Below are positions 54,657-64,000 of a DNA stretch of 64,000 nt, piece after piece. The DNA lies in assembly GCF_003119195.2 (NCBI RefSeq), contig NZ_CP022253.1, positions 266,001 to 330,000 on the forward strand. Reading direction: 5' to 3'. The position numbers and the translations under genes are program-made. The notes beneath the pieces were generated by a model. That model ran no database searches and was not told the DNA's origin. It saw nothing but the letters and a program-made list of their open reading frames with translations. The stretch comes from Azospirillum baldaniorum (GTDB lineage Bacteria; Pseudomonadota; Alphaproteobacteria; Azospirillales; Azospirillaceae). The first letter of the stretch is position 1, and the number at the start of each line of letters is the position of its first letter.

Positions 54657-56192
54657 ATGGAACTGCTGCAAGTCGCTGACGCGGTTGCCCGCGAAAAGAA
54701 CATCGACCGGGACGAGGTCCTGGAGGCGATGGAGCAGGCGATTCAGAAGGCCGGGCGCTCCAAGTACGGCCACGAGCACGACATCCGCGCCCGCATCGAC
54801 CGCAAGACGGGCGACATCCACCTGACCCGCCACCTGGAGGTGGTCGAGGCGGTGGAGAACGAGGCGACCCAGGTGACCCTCGCCTACGCCCAGCGCCGCA
54901 AGCCCGGCGCCCAGGTCGGCGATTTCCTGGTCGATCCGCTGCCGCCCATCGACTTCGGCCGCATCGCCGCCCAGACGGCCAAGCAGGTCATCGTCCAGAA
55001 GGTCCGCGACGCGGAGCGCAAGCGCCAGTTCAACGAATACAAGGACCGCACCGGCGAGATCGTCAACGGTCTGGTCAAGCGCGTCGAGTACGGCAACGTC
55101 ACCGTCGACCTGGGCCGCGCCGAAGCGATCCTCCGCCGCGACGAACTGCTGCCGCGCGAGCACTTCAAGAACGGCGACCGCGTGCGCGCCTACATCTTCG
55201 ACGTGCGCGAGGAAGCGCGCGGTCCGCAGATCTTCCTGTCGCGCACCCATCCGATGTTCATGGCGAAGCTGTTCGCGCAGGAAGTGCCGGAAATCTACGA
55301 CGGCATCATCGAGATCAAGGCGGTCGCCCGCGACCCGGGCTCGCGCGCCAAGATCGCGGTGATCAGCAACGACAGCTCCATCGACCCGGTCGGCGCCTGC
55401 GTCGGCATGCGCGGCAGCCGCGTCCAGGCGGTCGTCGGCGAGCTGCAGGGCGAGAAGATCGACATCATCCAGTGGAACCAGGAGCCGGCGACCTTCATCG
55501 TCAACGCCCTGGCCCCGGCCGAGGTCGCCAAGGTCGTGATGGACGAGGACAACAGCCGCATCGAGGTGGTGGTGCCCGACGACCAGCTGTCGCTGGCCAT
55601 CGGCCGTCGCGGCCAGAACGTGCGGCTCGCCACCCAGCTCACCGGCTGGGACATCGACATCCTGACCGAGCAGGAGGAGTCGGAGCGCCGCTCGGACGAA
55701 TTCCGCACCCGCTCGCAGCTCTTCATGGAAGCGCTGGACGTGGACGACGTGATCGCCCATCTCCTGGTCGCCGAGGGCTTCACCTCCGTGGAGGAGATCG
55801 CCTACGTCGAGACCGAGGAACTGGCCGAGATCGAAGGCTTCGACGAGGATGTGGCGGAGGAGCTGAAGCAGCGCGCCCTCAACTTCCTCGACGAGCAGGA
55901 CGTCCGCATGACCGAGAAGCGCCAGGCGCTCGGCGTCGAGGACGCGGTGGCGGAAGTCACCGGCTTCAGCCCGACCCTGCTGGTGAAGCTGGGTGAGAAC
56001 GGCGTGAAGACGATGGACGACCTCGCCGACCTCGCCGCGGACGAGCTGCGCGACATTCTCGGCAAGGAGGCCCCGACGGAAGACGAGGCCAACGAGATCA
56101 TCATGGCCGCTCGTGCCCACTGGTTCGACGGCGAGGAAGGCGCGCCCACCGCGGCGCAACCCTCGGCCGACGACCAGGCGGCGCAGAGCTGA
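54657..56192 (+). CDS. nusA: Transcription termination/antitermination factor NusA
   Basis: RNA-polymerase-binding factor that modulates pausing, termination and antitermination. Domains in order: N-terminal polymerase-binding domain (1-130, '[20 protein letters not shown]'), S1 (about 135-200), KH1 and KH2 (about 230-345, '[19 protein letters not shown]', '[20 protein letters not shown]'), and two C-terminal acidic HhH repeats ('[20 protein letters not shown]', '[20 protein letters not shown]'). Length 511 is typical for the group. It may act on the terminator in its own leader. Confidence 0.97.
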   Translation: MELLQVADAVAREKNIDRDEVLEAMEQAIQKAGRSKYGHEHDIRARIDRKTGDIHLTRHLEVVEAVENEATQVTLAYAQRRKPGAQVGDFLVDPLPPIDFGRIAAQTAKQVIVQKVRDAERKRQFNEYKDRTGEIVNGLVKRVEYGNVTVDLGRAEAILRRDELLPREHFKNGDRVRAYIFDVREEARGPQIFLSRTHPMFMAKLFAQEVPEIYDGIIEIKAVARDPGSRAKIAVISNDSSIDPVGACVGMRGSRVQAVVGELQGEKIDIIQWNQEPATFIVNALAPAEVAKVVMDEDNSRIEVVVPDDQLSLAIGRRGQNVRLATQLTGWDIDILTEQEESERRSDEFRTRSQLFMEALDVDDVIAHLLVAEGFTSVEEIAYVETEELAEIEGFDEDVAEELKQRALNFLDEQDVRMTEKRQALGVEDAVAEVTGFSPTLLVKLGENGVKTMDDLADLAADELRDILGKEAPTEDEANEIIMAARAHWFDGEEGAPTAAQPSADDQAAQS

Positions 56193-56222
56193 GCCGGGAC
56201 TTAGGACGCACAAACGGTACGG

Positions 56223-56942
56223 ATGGTTGGGCTGAGCGACAGGAACGAACAGACTCCGGCGGACGGTGAACCGGACGGCCTTGCGGCCGAAGGGGAGGCG
56301 CTGCTGCCGGCGGACCTGGAAAAGGGCCCGCTGCGCCGCTGCATCGCCACCGGAACCGTGCAGCCGAAGGACGGCATGATCCGTTTCGTGGTATCACCCG
56401 ACGGCGAGATCGTGCCCGATCTGGAGGAACGGCTTCCGGGCCGCGGCCTCTGGCTGTCGGGGGACAAGACGGCCTTTGCGAAGGCATTGGCCAAGAACAT
56501 GTTCGCCAAGGCGGCGCGGCGCGCGGTGCGCGTCCCGCCCGATCTGGCGGAGCGGCTGGAGAAGCTGCTGGAACGGCGGTGCCTGGATGCCTTCGGGCTG
56601 GCGCGCCGGGCCGGGCAGGCTCTGGCCGGATACGAAAAGGTGCGCGAGGCGCTGAAGACCAACCAGGTCGGACGCGCCGGACCGCCCTATCTGCTGGTCG
56701 AGGCCAGCGATGGTTCGCCCGACCAGCGGGGCAAGATCACAGCGCTGGCGCCGGATATGCCGGTTGTGGACCTGTTCGACGCCGCGGCGATGGCCGCGGC
56801 CCTGGGACGGGAAAACGCCGTGCATGCGGTGGTGGCGCGCGGGAAGCTGGCCAAGGGATTGGCACGCGACTCCGCGCGTCTCAAGGGTATCAAAGGCTTT
56901 GTCGCCGGCTCTGCGCCGGCCGGCCACGTAAGCAACGTCTGA
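56223..56942 (+). CDS. YlxR/DUF448 RNA-binding protein with L7Ae-like domain
   Basis: Predicted RNA-binding protein of 239 residues. The N-terminal DUF448 domain (about 32-110) has '[20 protein letters not shown]' and '[19 protein letters not shown]'. A ribosomal L7Ae/L30e-like domain follows (about 120-225, '[20 protein letters not shown]'). This fusion is the usual alphaproteobacterial form between nusA and infB. Start ATG at 56223. Its role is unknown beyond association with translation and the RNase P/nusA region in other bacteria. Confidence 0.93.
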   Translation: MVGLSDRNEQTPADGEPDGLAAEGEALLPADLEKGPLRRCIATGTVQPKDGMIRFVVSPDGEIVPDLEERLPGRGLWLSGDKTAFAKALAKNMFAKAARRAVRVPPDLAERLEKLLERRCLDAFGLARRAGQALAGYEKVREALKTNQVGRAGPPYLLVEASDGSPDQRGKITALAPDMPVVDLFDAAAMAAALGRENAVHAVVARGKLAKGLARDSARLKGIKGFVAGSAPAGHVSNV

Positions 56943-56956
56943 CCATTCGGGAACCG

Positions 56957-59692
56957 ATGACCGACAGCAACGACCAGGACCAAAAGAAAGTCTTGCACCT
57001 CTCCGGCTCCGGCAAAGGGAAGCTGGAGCTGAAGAAGCCGGTCGAGACCCAGGTCCGGCAGAGCTTCTCCCATGGCCGGTCGAAGCCCGTGACCGTGGAG
57101 GTCAAGCGTAAGCGGGCCGTGGAGAAGGGCGCCCTGCCGGGCGTGGCCGATGGCGGCGCCGCCGCGCGTCAGGCCGCACAGGGCATCCCCGTCCGCGGCG
57201 TGCCGGGCCAGCGCCAGCGCGGCGGTGGTGGCGGCGCCGTCCGTCAACTGACCAACCAGGAACGCGAGGCGCGCATCCGCGCCCTGCAGGGGGCGGCTGA
57301 AGACAACCGCCGCCGCGCCGAGGAGGAGGCCGAGGCCGCCGTCCTGGCCGCCGAGGCCGCCGCCCGCGCCGCCGAGGAGGCGGCGTCCCAGCCGGCCCAG
57401 GTGGTCGAGGAGGAGCCGGAGATTCTCGACGCCGAGACTCTGCGCCAGCGCGAGCTGGCCGAGTTGCGCGGCATCGAGGAGGCGGAGCGCGCCAAGGCCC
57501 AGGAGGCCGAGCGCCGCCGCCAGGAAGAGGAAGCCAAGCGCAAGGAGGCCGAGGAGGCCAAGCGCAAGGACACCGAACAGACCCGCCCGCAGGGTGCCGG
57601 CGCCCGTCCCGCCGCCGGTGGCGCCGGTGCGCGCACCGCGGCCACCACCACGGAGGCTCCGGCCGCCCGTGGTCCGGGCGCTCCGGCCGCTCCGCGCTTC
57701 GGCGAGGAAGAGGACGACCGCCGCGGCAAGCCCGGGAACAAGAAGGCTCCGGCTCCGGCTCCGGTCCGCAAGGCCGCTCCGGGCGCCGACCGCCGCAAGG
57801 GCTCCAAGATGACCGTCTCGCAGGCGCTGAGCGACGAGGGTGGTGAGCGCACGCGCTCGCTGGCCGCCGTCCGCCGTGCCCGTGAGCGCGAGCGGCTCCG
57901 TCAGATGAGCCGTCAGGAGACGCAGAAAGTGACCCGCGACGTCGTGCTGCCCGAGGTCATCACCGTCCAGGAGCTGGCGAACCGCATGGCGGAACGCGGC
58001 GCCGACGTGATCAAGCAGCTCATGCGCATGGGCGTGATGGCCACCATCAACCAGACGATTGACGCCGACACGGCGGAGCTGATCATCGCCGAGTTCGGCC
58101 ACCGCGTGCGCCGCGTGTCGGAGGCGGACGTCGAGGTCGGCCTGCGCCTCAACGACGATGCGGAAACGGCGCTGGTGCCGCGTCCCCCGGTCGTCACGAT
58201 CATGGGCCACGTCGACCACGGCAAGACCTCGCTGCTCGACGCCCTGCGTCAGACCGACGTGGTCAGCCGCGAGGCCGGCGGCATCACCCAGCACATCGGC
58301 GCCTATCAGGTGCAGCTGGAGTCGGGTGCGAAGATCACCTTCATCGACACGCCGGGCCACGCCGCCTTCACCGAGATGCGCGCCCGCGGCGCCAACGTCA
58401 CGGACGTGGTGGTGCTGGTCGTGGCGGCGAATGACGGCGTCATGCCGCAGACGATCGAGGCGATCCATCACGCCAAGGCCGCGAAGGTTCCGATCATCGT
58501 CGCCATCAACAAGATCGACCTGCCCGACGCCAAGCCGGACCGTGTCCGCCAGGAACTGCTCCAGCACGAGCTGGTCGTGGAAGAGCTGGGTGGCGACATC
58601 CAGACCGTGGAAGTGTCGGCCAAGGCCAAGCGCAACCTGGACAAGCTGGAGGAGGCCATCCTCCTGCAGGCGGAAATCCTCGAGCTGAAGGCCAACCCGG
58701 AGCGCACCGCCGAGGGCGTCGTGGTCGAGGCCAAGCTGGAGCGCGGCCGCGGTTCGGTCGCCACCGTGCTGGTCCAGCGCGGCACGCTGAAGGTCGGCGA
58801 CGTGTTCGTCACCGGTTCGGAGTGGGGCCGCGTCCGCGCCCTGGTCAACGACCGCGGCCAGAGCGTCGAGCAGGCCGCCCCGGCCAGCCCGGTCGAGGTG
58901 CTCGGTCTCAACGGCACGCCGCTCGCCGGCGACGACTTCACCGTCGTCGAGTCGGAAGCCCGTGCCCGTGAGATCGCCGAGTTCCGCCAGCGCAAGAAGC
59001 GCGAAGCCGCCAACGCGGCGTCGGCCCGCGGCTCGCTGCAGGACATGTTCAGCCGCATCCAGGCCGGCGAGGCCAAGGAACTGCCGGTCGTCATCAAGGG
59101 CGACGTGCAGGGCTCCATCGAAGCGATCTCCAACGCCCTGGAGAAGCTCACGGCGGAGAACACCGAGGTCAAGGTCCGCGTGCTGCACGCGTCGGTGGGT
59201 GCGATCAACGAGTCCGACATCACGCTGGCGAACGCCTCCAACGCGATGGTCATCGGCTTCAACGTCCGCGCCAACCCGCAGGCCCGCGACATGGCCAAGC
59301 GCGACAGCGTCGAGATCCGCTACTACTCGATCATCTACAACGTGATCGACGACGTGAAGGCGGCCCTCACCGGCATGCTGTCGCCGACCCTGCGCGAGCG
59401 TTTCATCGGCTACGCCGAGATCCGCGAGGTGTTCAACATCACCAAGGTCGGCAAGGTCGCCGGTTGTATGGTCACGCAGGGCACCGTCAAGCGCGGCGCC
59501 GGCTGCCGCCTGCTGCGCGACAACGTCGTCATCCACGAGGGCACGCTCAAGACGCTCAAGCGCTTCAAGGACGAGGTCAAGGAAGTGCGCGAGGGTTACG
59601 AGTGCGGCATGGCCTTCGAGAATTACGACAACATCCTGGCCGGCGACATCATCGAAGCCTTCGAGATCGAGGAGGTGGCGCGCGAGCTGTAA
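56957..59692 (+). CDS. infB: Translation initiation factor IF-2
   Basis: GTPase that delivers fMet-tRNA to the 30S subunit. 911 residues. A long charged, Ala/Glu/Arg-rich N-terminal region (1-about 310) contains the alphaproteobacterial start '[18 protein letters not shown]' and an IF2_N segment ('[19 protein letters not shown]'). The G domain shows '[19 protein letters not shown]', '[17 protein letters not shown]' and '[13 protein letters not shown]'. Domains II-IV complete the protein. The ATG at 56957 starts 15 bases after ylxR; a longer frame overlaps ylxR and is not used. Confidence 0.97.
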   Translation: MTDSNDQDQKKVLHLSGSGKGKLELKKPVETQVRQSFSHGRSKPVTVEVKRKRAVEKGALPGVADGGAAARQAAQGIPVRGVPGQRQRGGGGGAVRQLTNQEREARIRALQGAAEDNRRRAEEEAEAAVLAAEAAARAAEEAASQPAQVVEEEPEILDAETLRQRELAELRGIEEAERAKAQEAERRRQEEEAKRKEAEEAKRKDTEQTRPQGAGARPAAGGAGARTAATTTEAPAARGPGAPAAPRFGEEEDDRRGKPGNKKAPAPAPVRKAAPGADRRKGSKMTVSQALSDEGGERTRSLAAVRRARERERLRQMSRQETQKVTRDVVLPEVITVQELANRMAERGADVIKQLMRMGVMATINQTIDADTAELIIAEFGHRVRRVSEADVEVGLRLNDDAETALVPRPPVVTIMGHVDHGKTSLLDALRQTDVVSREAGGITQHIGAYQVQLESGAKITFIDTPGHAAFTEMRARGANVTDVVVLVVAANDGVMPQTIEAIHHAKAAKVPIIVAINKIDLPDAKPDRVRQELLQHELVVEELGGDIQTVEVSAKAKRNLDKLEEAILLQAEILELKANPERTAEGVVVEAKLERGRGSVATVLVQRGTLKVGDVFVTGSEWGRVRALVNDRGQSVEQAAPASPVEVLGLNGTPLAGDDFTVVESEARAREIAEFRQRKKREAANAASARGSLQDMFSRIQAGEAKELPVVIKGDVQGSIEAISNALEKLTAENTEVKVRVLHASVGAINESDITLANASNAMVIGFNVRANPQARDMAKRDSVEIRYYSIIYNVIDDVKAALTGMLSPTLRERFIGYAEIREVFNITKVGKVAGCMVTQGTVKRGAGCRLLRDNVVIHEGTLKTLKRFKDEVKEVREGYECGMAFENYDNILAGDIIEAFEIEEVAREL

Positions 59693-59743
59693 GCCCGCCG
59701 CCGCATCCCGGCTCACGGGCCGGCGATTGATGACGTTATAGAT

Positions 59744-59775
59744 GACAAGGGCGCCCGTGCGCCCTTGTCGCGTTT
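59744..59775 (+). terminator. Hairpin with short T-run between infB and rbfA
   Basis: GACAAGGGCGC (59744-59754), four-base loop, GCGCCCTTGTC (59759-59769), then GCGTTTT. A strong 11-bp stem with only four T residues; partial termination or RNA processing between infB and rbfA is likely. Confidence 0.65.
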
Positions 59776-59821
59776 TCGCGGAGGGACAGACCCCTCCCGC
59801 ACCGCATTCGGGATCGACAGC

Positions 59822-60406
59822 ATGAGAAAGAAACACGATCTGGCCGGAAAGCCGCCGTCCCAGCGCCAGCTCCGCATCGGCGAGGAAATCCGCCATGCTC
59901 TGGCGGATCTGTTCCGGCGCGGCGACTTCCACGACCCCGAACTGGCGGAACTGAACGTCACGGTGACCGAGGTGCGGATCAGCCCGGATCTGCGCAACGC
60001 CACCGCCTTCGTCACGCCGCTGGGCGGCGGCCCGATGGACGAGACGCTGTCGGCCCTGCGCCGTGCCGCCCCCTTCCTGCGCGGCCAGGTCGCCCGCGCC
60101 ATCAACCTGCGCCACGCCCCGACGCTGAGCTTCGAAGCCGACACCTCCTTCGACTATGCCGGGCGCATCGACGATATCCTGCACAGCCCGGCGGTCGCCC
60201 GCGACGTCGGCTACCGCACGCTGGCCGACCGCGTGAACGGCGACGACGACCATGACGACGAGGACGACGGCTGGGACGAGGAGGACGAGACCGAGACGGA
60301 CGACCTCGACGGCGATGACGACCTCGACGACGAGGATGACGACGAAGACGAAGACGACGGGGATGAGGGCAACGGCGGCGAGGGCGAGGGGCGCCGTGGC
60401 TCGTAA
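59822..60406 (+). CDS. rbfA: Ribosome-binding factor A
   Basis: Cold-adaptation factor binding the 16S rRNA 5' region during 30S maturation. The KH-like core is at about 10-125 ('RQLRIGEEIRHALADLFRRG', 'VTVTEVRISPDLRNATAFV', 'ARAINLRHAPTLSFEADTSF'). From about residue 140 it has an unusual tail of about 55 residues dominated by Asp and Glu. The ATG at 59822 gives 194 residues, longer than the roughly 120-150 usual outside this group. Its end overlaps truB. Confidence 0.95.
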   Translation: MRKKHDLAGKPPSQRQLRIGEEIRHALADLFRRGDFHDPELAELNVTVTEVRISPDLRNATAFVTPLGGGPMDETLSALRRAAPFLRGQVARAINLRHAPTLSFEADTSFDYAGRIDDILHSPAVARDVGYRTLADRVNGDDDHDDEDDGWDEEDETETDDLDGDDDLDDEDDDEDEDDGDEGNGGEGEGRRGS

Positions 60407-61334
60407 GCGCAAGGGCGAGCCGATCCACGGCTGGGTCGTGCTGGACAAGCCGGCGGGGATGACCTCGACGCAGGCGCTGTCCAAGGTGCGGCGCCATCTG
60501 AACGCGGAGAAGGCCGGGCACGGCGGCACGCTGGACCCCATCGCCACGGGCATCCTGCCCATCGCGTTGGGCGAGGCGACCAAGACCGTGTCCTACGCCA
60601 TGGACGGCGAGAAGACCTACCGCTTCACCGTGGCCTGGGGCACCCGCACGACCACAGACGACCGCGAGGGAACGGCGGTGGAGACGTCCGCGGCGCGTCC
60701 CGACGCCGAGGCGATCCGCGCCGCTCTGCCCGGCTTCCTCGGCTTCGTCGAGCAGATCCCGCCGCAATACTGCGCTCTGAAGATCAACGGCGAGCGCGCC
60801 TACGACATCGCCCGCGAGGGGGAGGTGGTGGACATCGCCCCGCGCACCGTGCGCATCGACCGGCTGGAGCTGATCGAGACTCCGGACGCCGACCACGCGG
60901 TGCTGGAGGTGGATTGCGGCAAGGGCACCTATGTCCGCTCCATCGCCCGCGACCTCGCCGAACGGTTGGGGACGCTGGGGCACATCCGCGATCTGCGACG
61001 CCTGCGCGTGGGGTCCTTCACGCTGGACGGGGCGATTTCCCTGGACGATCTGACCGCGATGGAGCAAGGTGCCGCGGTCGAAAGACTTCTGCTGCCGATC
61101 GAGACCGCGCTGGACGACATCCCGGCGCTGGCCCTGACGGACGCGGAAGCGCACCGACTGAAGCACGGCCAGACGGTGGCACTCCTCACCCGGCAGGACC
61201 GCGAACGCCTCACGGCGCTGCGCGGCGATGTTGGTGGGGATGGCACCGTCATTGCGCTTTTCGGCGGCAAGCCGGTGGCGCTGGCGCGCGTGGAGGGGGC
61301 GGAGGTCCGTCCGGTGCGCGTTCTCAACCTATGA
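60396..61334 (+). CDS. truB: tRNA pseudouridine55 synthase TruB
   Basis: Makes pseudouridine 55 in the T loop of tRNAs. The catalytic Asp is in 'GHGGTLDPIATGILPIALG'; 'CGKGTYVRSIARDLAERLG' is the second conserved element, and a short PUA-like end follows. The start is GTG at 60396, overlapping the rbfA stop by 11 bases, with GAGGGG just upstream. A longer upstream frame only reads the acidic rbfA tail out of frame. 312 residues. Confidence 0.96.
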   Translation: MARKRKGEPIHGWVVLDKPAGMTSTQALSKVRRHLNAEKAGHGGTLDPIATGILPIALGEATKTVSYAMDGEKTYRFTVAWGTRTTTDDREGTAVETSAARPDAEAIRAALPGFLGFVEQIPPQYCALKINGERAYDIAREGEVVDIAPRTVRIDRLELIETPDADHAVLEVDCGKGTYVRSIARDLAERLGTLGHIRDLRRLRVGSFTLDGAISLDDLTAMEQGAAVERLLLPIETALDDIPALALTDAEAHRLKHGQTVALLTRQDRERLTALRGDVGGDGTVIALFGGKPVALARVEGAEVRPVRVLNL

Positions 61335-61349
61335 ACGATGGAGACCCCG

Positions 61350-61619
61350 ATGTCGATCACGCCCGATCGCAAGCAGGAACTCATTAAGGACTATTCGCGC
61401 GGCACCAACGACACCGGTTCGCCCGAGGTCCAGGTCGCGATCCTGTCCGAGCGCATCCGGAACCTGACCGAGCACCTGCAGGGCCACAAGAAGGACTTCC
61501 ACTCCCGCCGTGGTCTGCTGGTGATGGTCGGCCAGCGTCGCCGTCTTCTCGACTATCTCAAGAAGAAGGACAACAGCCGCTACGCCACGCTCATCGAGCG
61601 TCTGGGCCTGCGTCGCTGA
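61350..61619 (+). CDS. rpsO: 30S ribosomal protein S15
   Basis: uS15, primary binder of 16S rRNA in the platform, 89 residues exactly as in most bacteria. Characteristic stretches are '[20 protein letters not shown]', '[20 protein letters not shown]' and '[20 protein letters not shown]'. The ATG at 61350 follows GGAG by five bases. It is followed by a strong terminator and then pnp, the classical rpsO-pnp order. Confidence 0.98.
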   Translation: MSITPDRKQELIKDYSRGTNDTGSPEVQVAILSERIRNLTEHLQGHKKDFHSRRGLLVMVGQRRRLLDYLKKKDNSRYATLIERLGLRR

Positions 61620-61756
61620 TTTTCAAAAGGCGTCCGTCCTGGTGACCGAACATCCGTCCCGATCCGCGCTCGATCCGCCGCACCGTCCTTCGGTGCACCG
61701 GGAAGTGTCGCGCCGGTCGGGGCGTTTGGTTGTTCGCGAAGGTATGTTCTAGTCAG

Positions 61757-61791
61757 ACGGCCGGCCCGGACCTTCCGGGACCGGCCGTTTT
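61757..61791 (+). terminator. Terminator after rpsO
   Basis: ACGGCCGG pairs with CCGGCCGT; an inner CCCGG/CCGGG stem extends it. TTTGATGTTTTA follows. It separates most rpsO transcripts from pnp. Confidence 0.8.
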
Positions 61792-61794
61792 GAT

Positions 61795-61895
61795 GTTTTA
61801 GCCCTTTTCGGGTTTTAGCCCTTTGCTTGGGGTTTCACATGCGGGGTCCGACGACCGATGACCCCGGCTTAGGCCAGCAATCCGGCGGGCCTAGG
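61795..61895 (+). promoter_or_regulatory. pnp 5' untranslated region with direct repeat and two stems
   Basis: A 13-base direct repeat GTTTTAGCCCTTT occurs at 61795-61807 and 61812-61824. Then come stem GGGGTC/GACCCC (61843-61848 with 61860-61865) and stem CTTAGGCC/GGCCTAGG (61868-61875 with 61888-61895). The ribosome site GGAAGGAAG follows at 61904-61912. In E. coli the pnp leader is cut by RNase III and degraded by PNPase to autoregulate; these stems could serve the same purpose. Confidence 0.5.
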
Positions 61896-61917
61896 TGTCG
61901 GATGGAAGGAAGAATCC

Positions 61918-64000
<2,083 letters not shown>

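Noticed and set aside
56687-60583. A 1298-codon open frame on the minus strand opposite ylxR, infB and rbfA
   Set aside because: It mirrors genuine genes with strong family motifs; long antisense frames are expected at this GC content, and its translation has no recognisable domain.

Overview
The window looks like a chromosomal backbone segment of an alphaproteobacterium of the Rhodospirillales, most likely Azospirillum (A. brasilense or a close relative). The evidence is the very high GC, the codon use, the MucR, bactofilin, OlsBA and Tim44-domain genes, and a leftward cluster hisB-hisH-GNAT-hisA-hisF-hisE-HIT. From memory, that cluster matches the published A. brasilense histidine operon, including its 122-codon HIT reading frame. 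No tRNA, rRNA, CRISPR array, complete insertion sequence or prophage was seen.

Layout. 1-4.1 kb: secB (cut by the left edge) and fxsA leftwards, then a Tim44-domain protein, mltA and a DUF1206 membrane protein rightwards. 4.2-8.4 kb: histidine operon read leftwards, ending at a strong hairpin. 8.5-12.1 kb: a lipoprotein with a 21-nt tandem repeat, then the ATP-dependent protease hslVU behind a heat-shock-type promoter. 12.3-21.3 kb: ABC-F ATPase, PAS histidine kinase, Smr and XRE genes, the lutABC lactate operon and a soluble chemoreceptor. 21.4-28.8 kb: argO/argP, znuCB/znuA around a Zur-type operator, dapB, an Ada-like repair protein, DUF2244 and nth. 28.9-40.6 kb: bactofilin, a CysZ/EI24-like protein, a PfkB kinase, TauE/TIGR02186/Usp, a fused spermidine-synthase-like protein, a class III cyclase, a NifU-like scaffold, a degenerate polysaccharide deacetylase, a VanX-type dipeptidase and tsaB-rimI.

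40.6-64 kb is a run of information-processing genes found together in many alphaproteobacteria: tusA/mucR, miaB-phoH-ybeY-corC-lnt, xre-metK-trmB, then rimP-nusA-ylxR-infB-rbfA-truB-rpsO-pnp (pnp is cut by the right edge). Two insertions break this order: the ornithine-lipid pair olsBA, and a low-GC two-gene cassette of unknown function at about 52.6-53.4 kb with its own promoter.

Most of the window is ordinary housekeeping sequence. The points most worth a second look are the low-GC cassette, a short terminated leader or small RNA ahead of rimP-nusA-infB, nested inverted repeats upstream of lutABC, a long hairpin before lnt, a Zur operator lying on the znuC start codon, a deacetylase lacking its metal ligands, and three parS-like 16-mers. 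I did not find a convincing undescribed multi-gene system; the 52.6-53.4 kb cassette is the best candidate for one.
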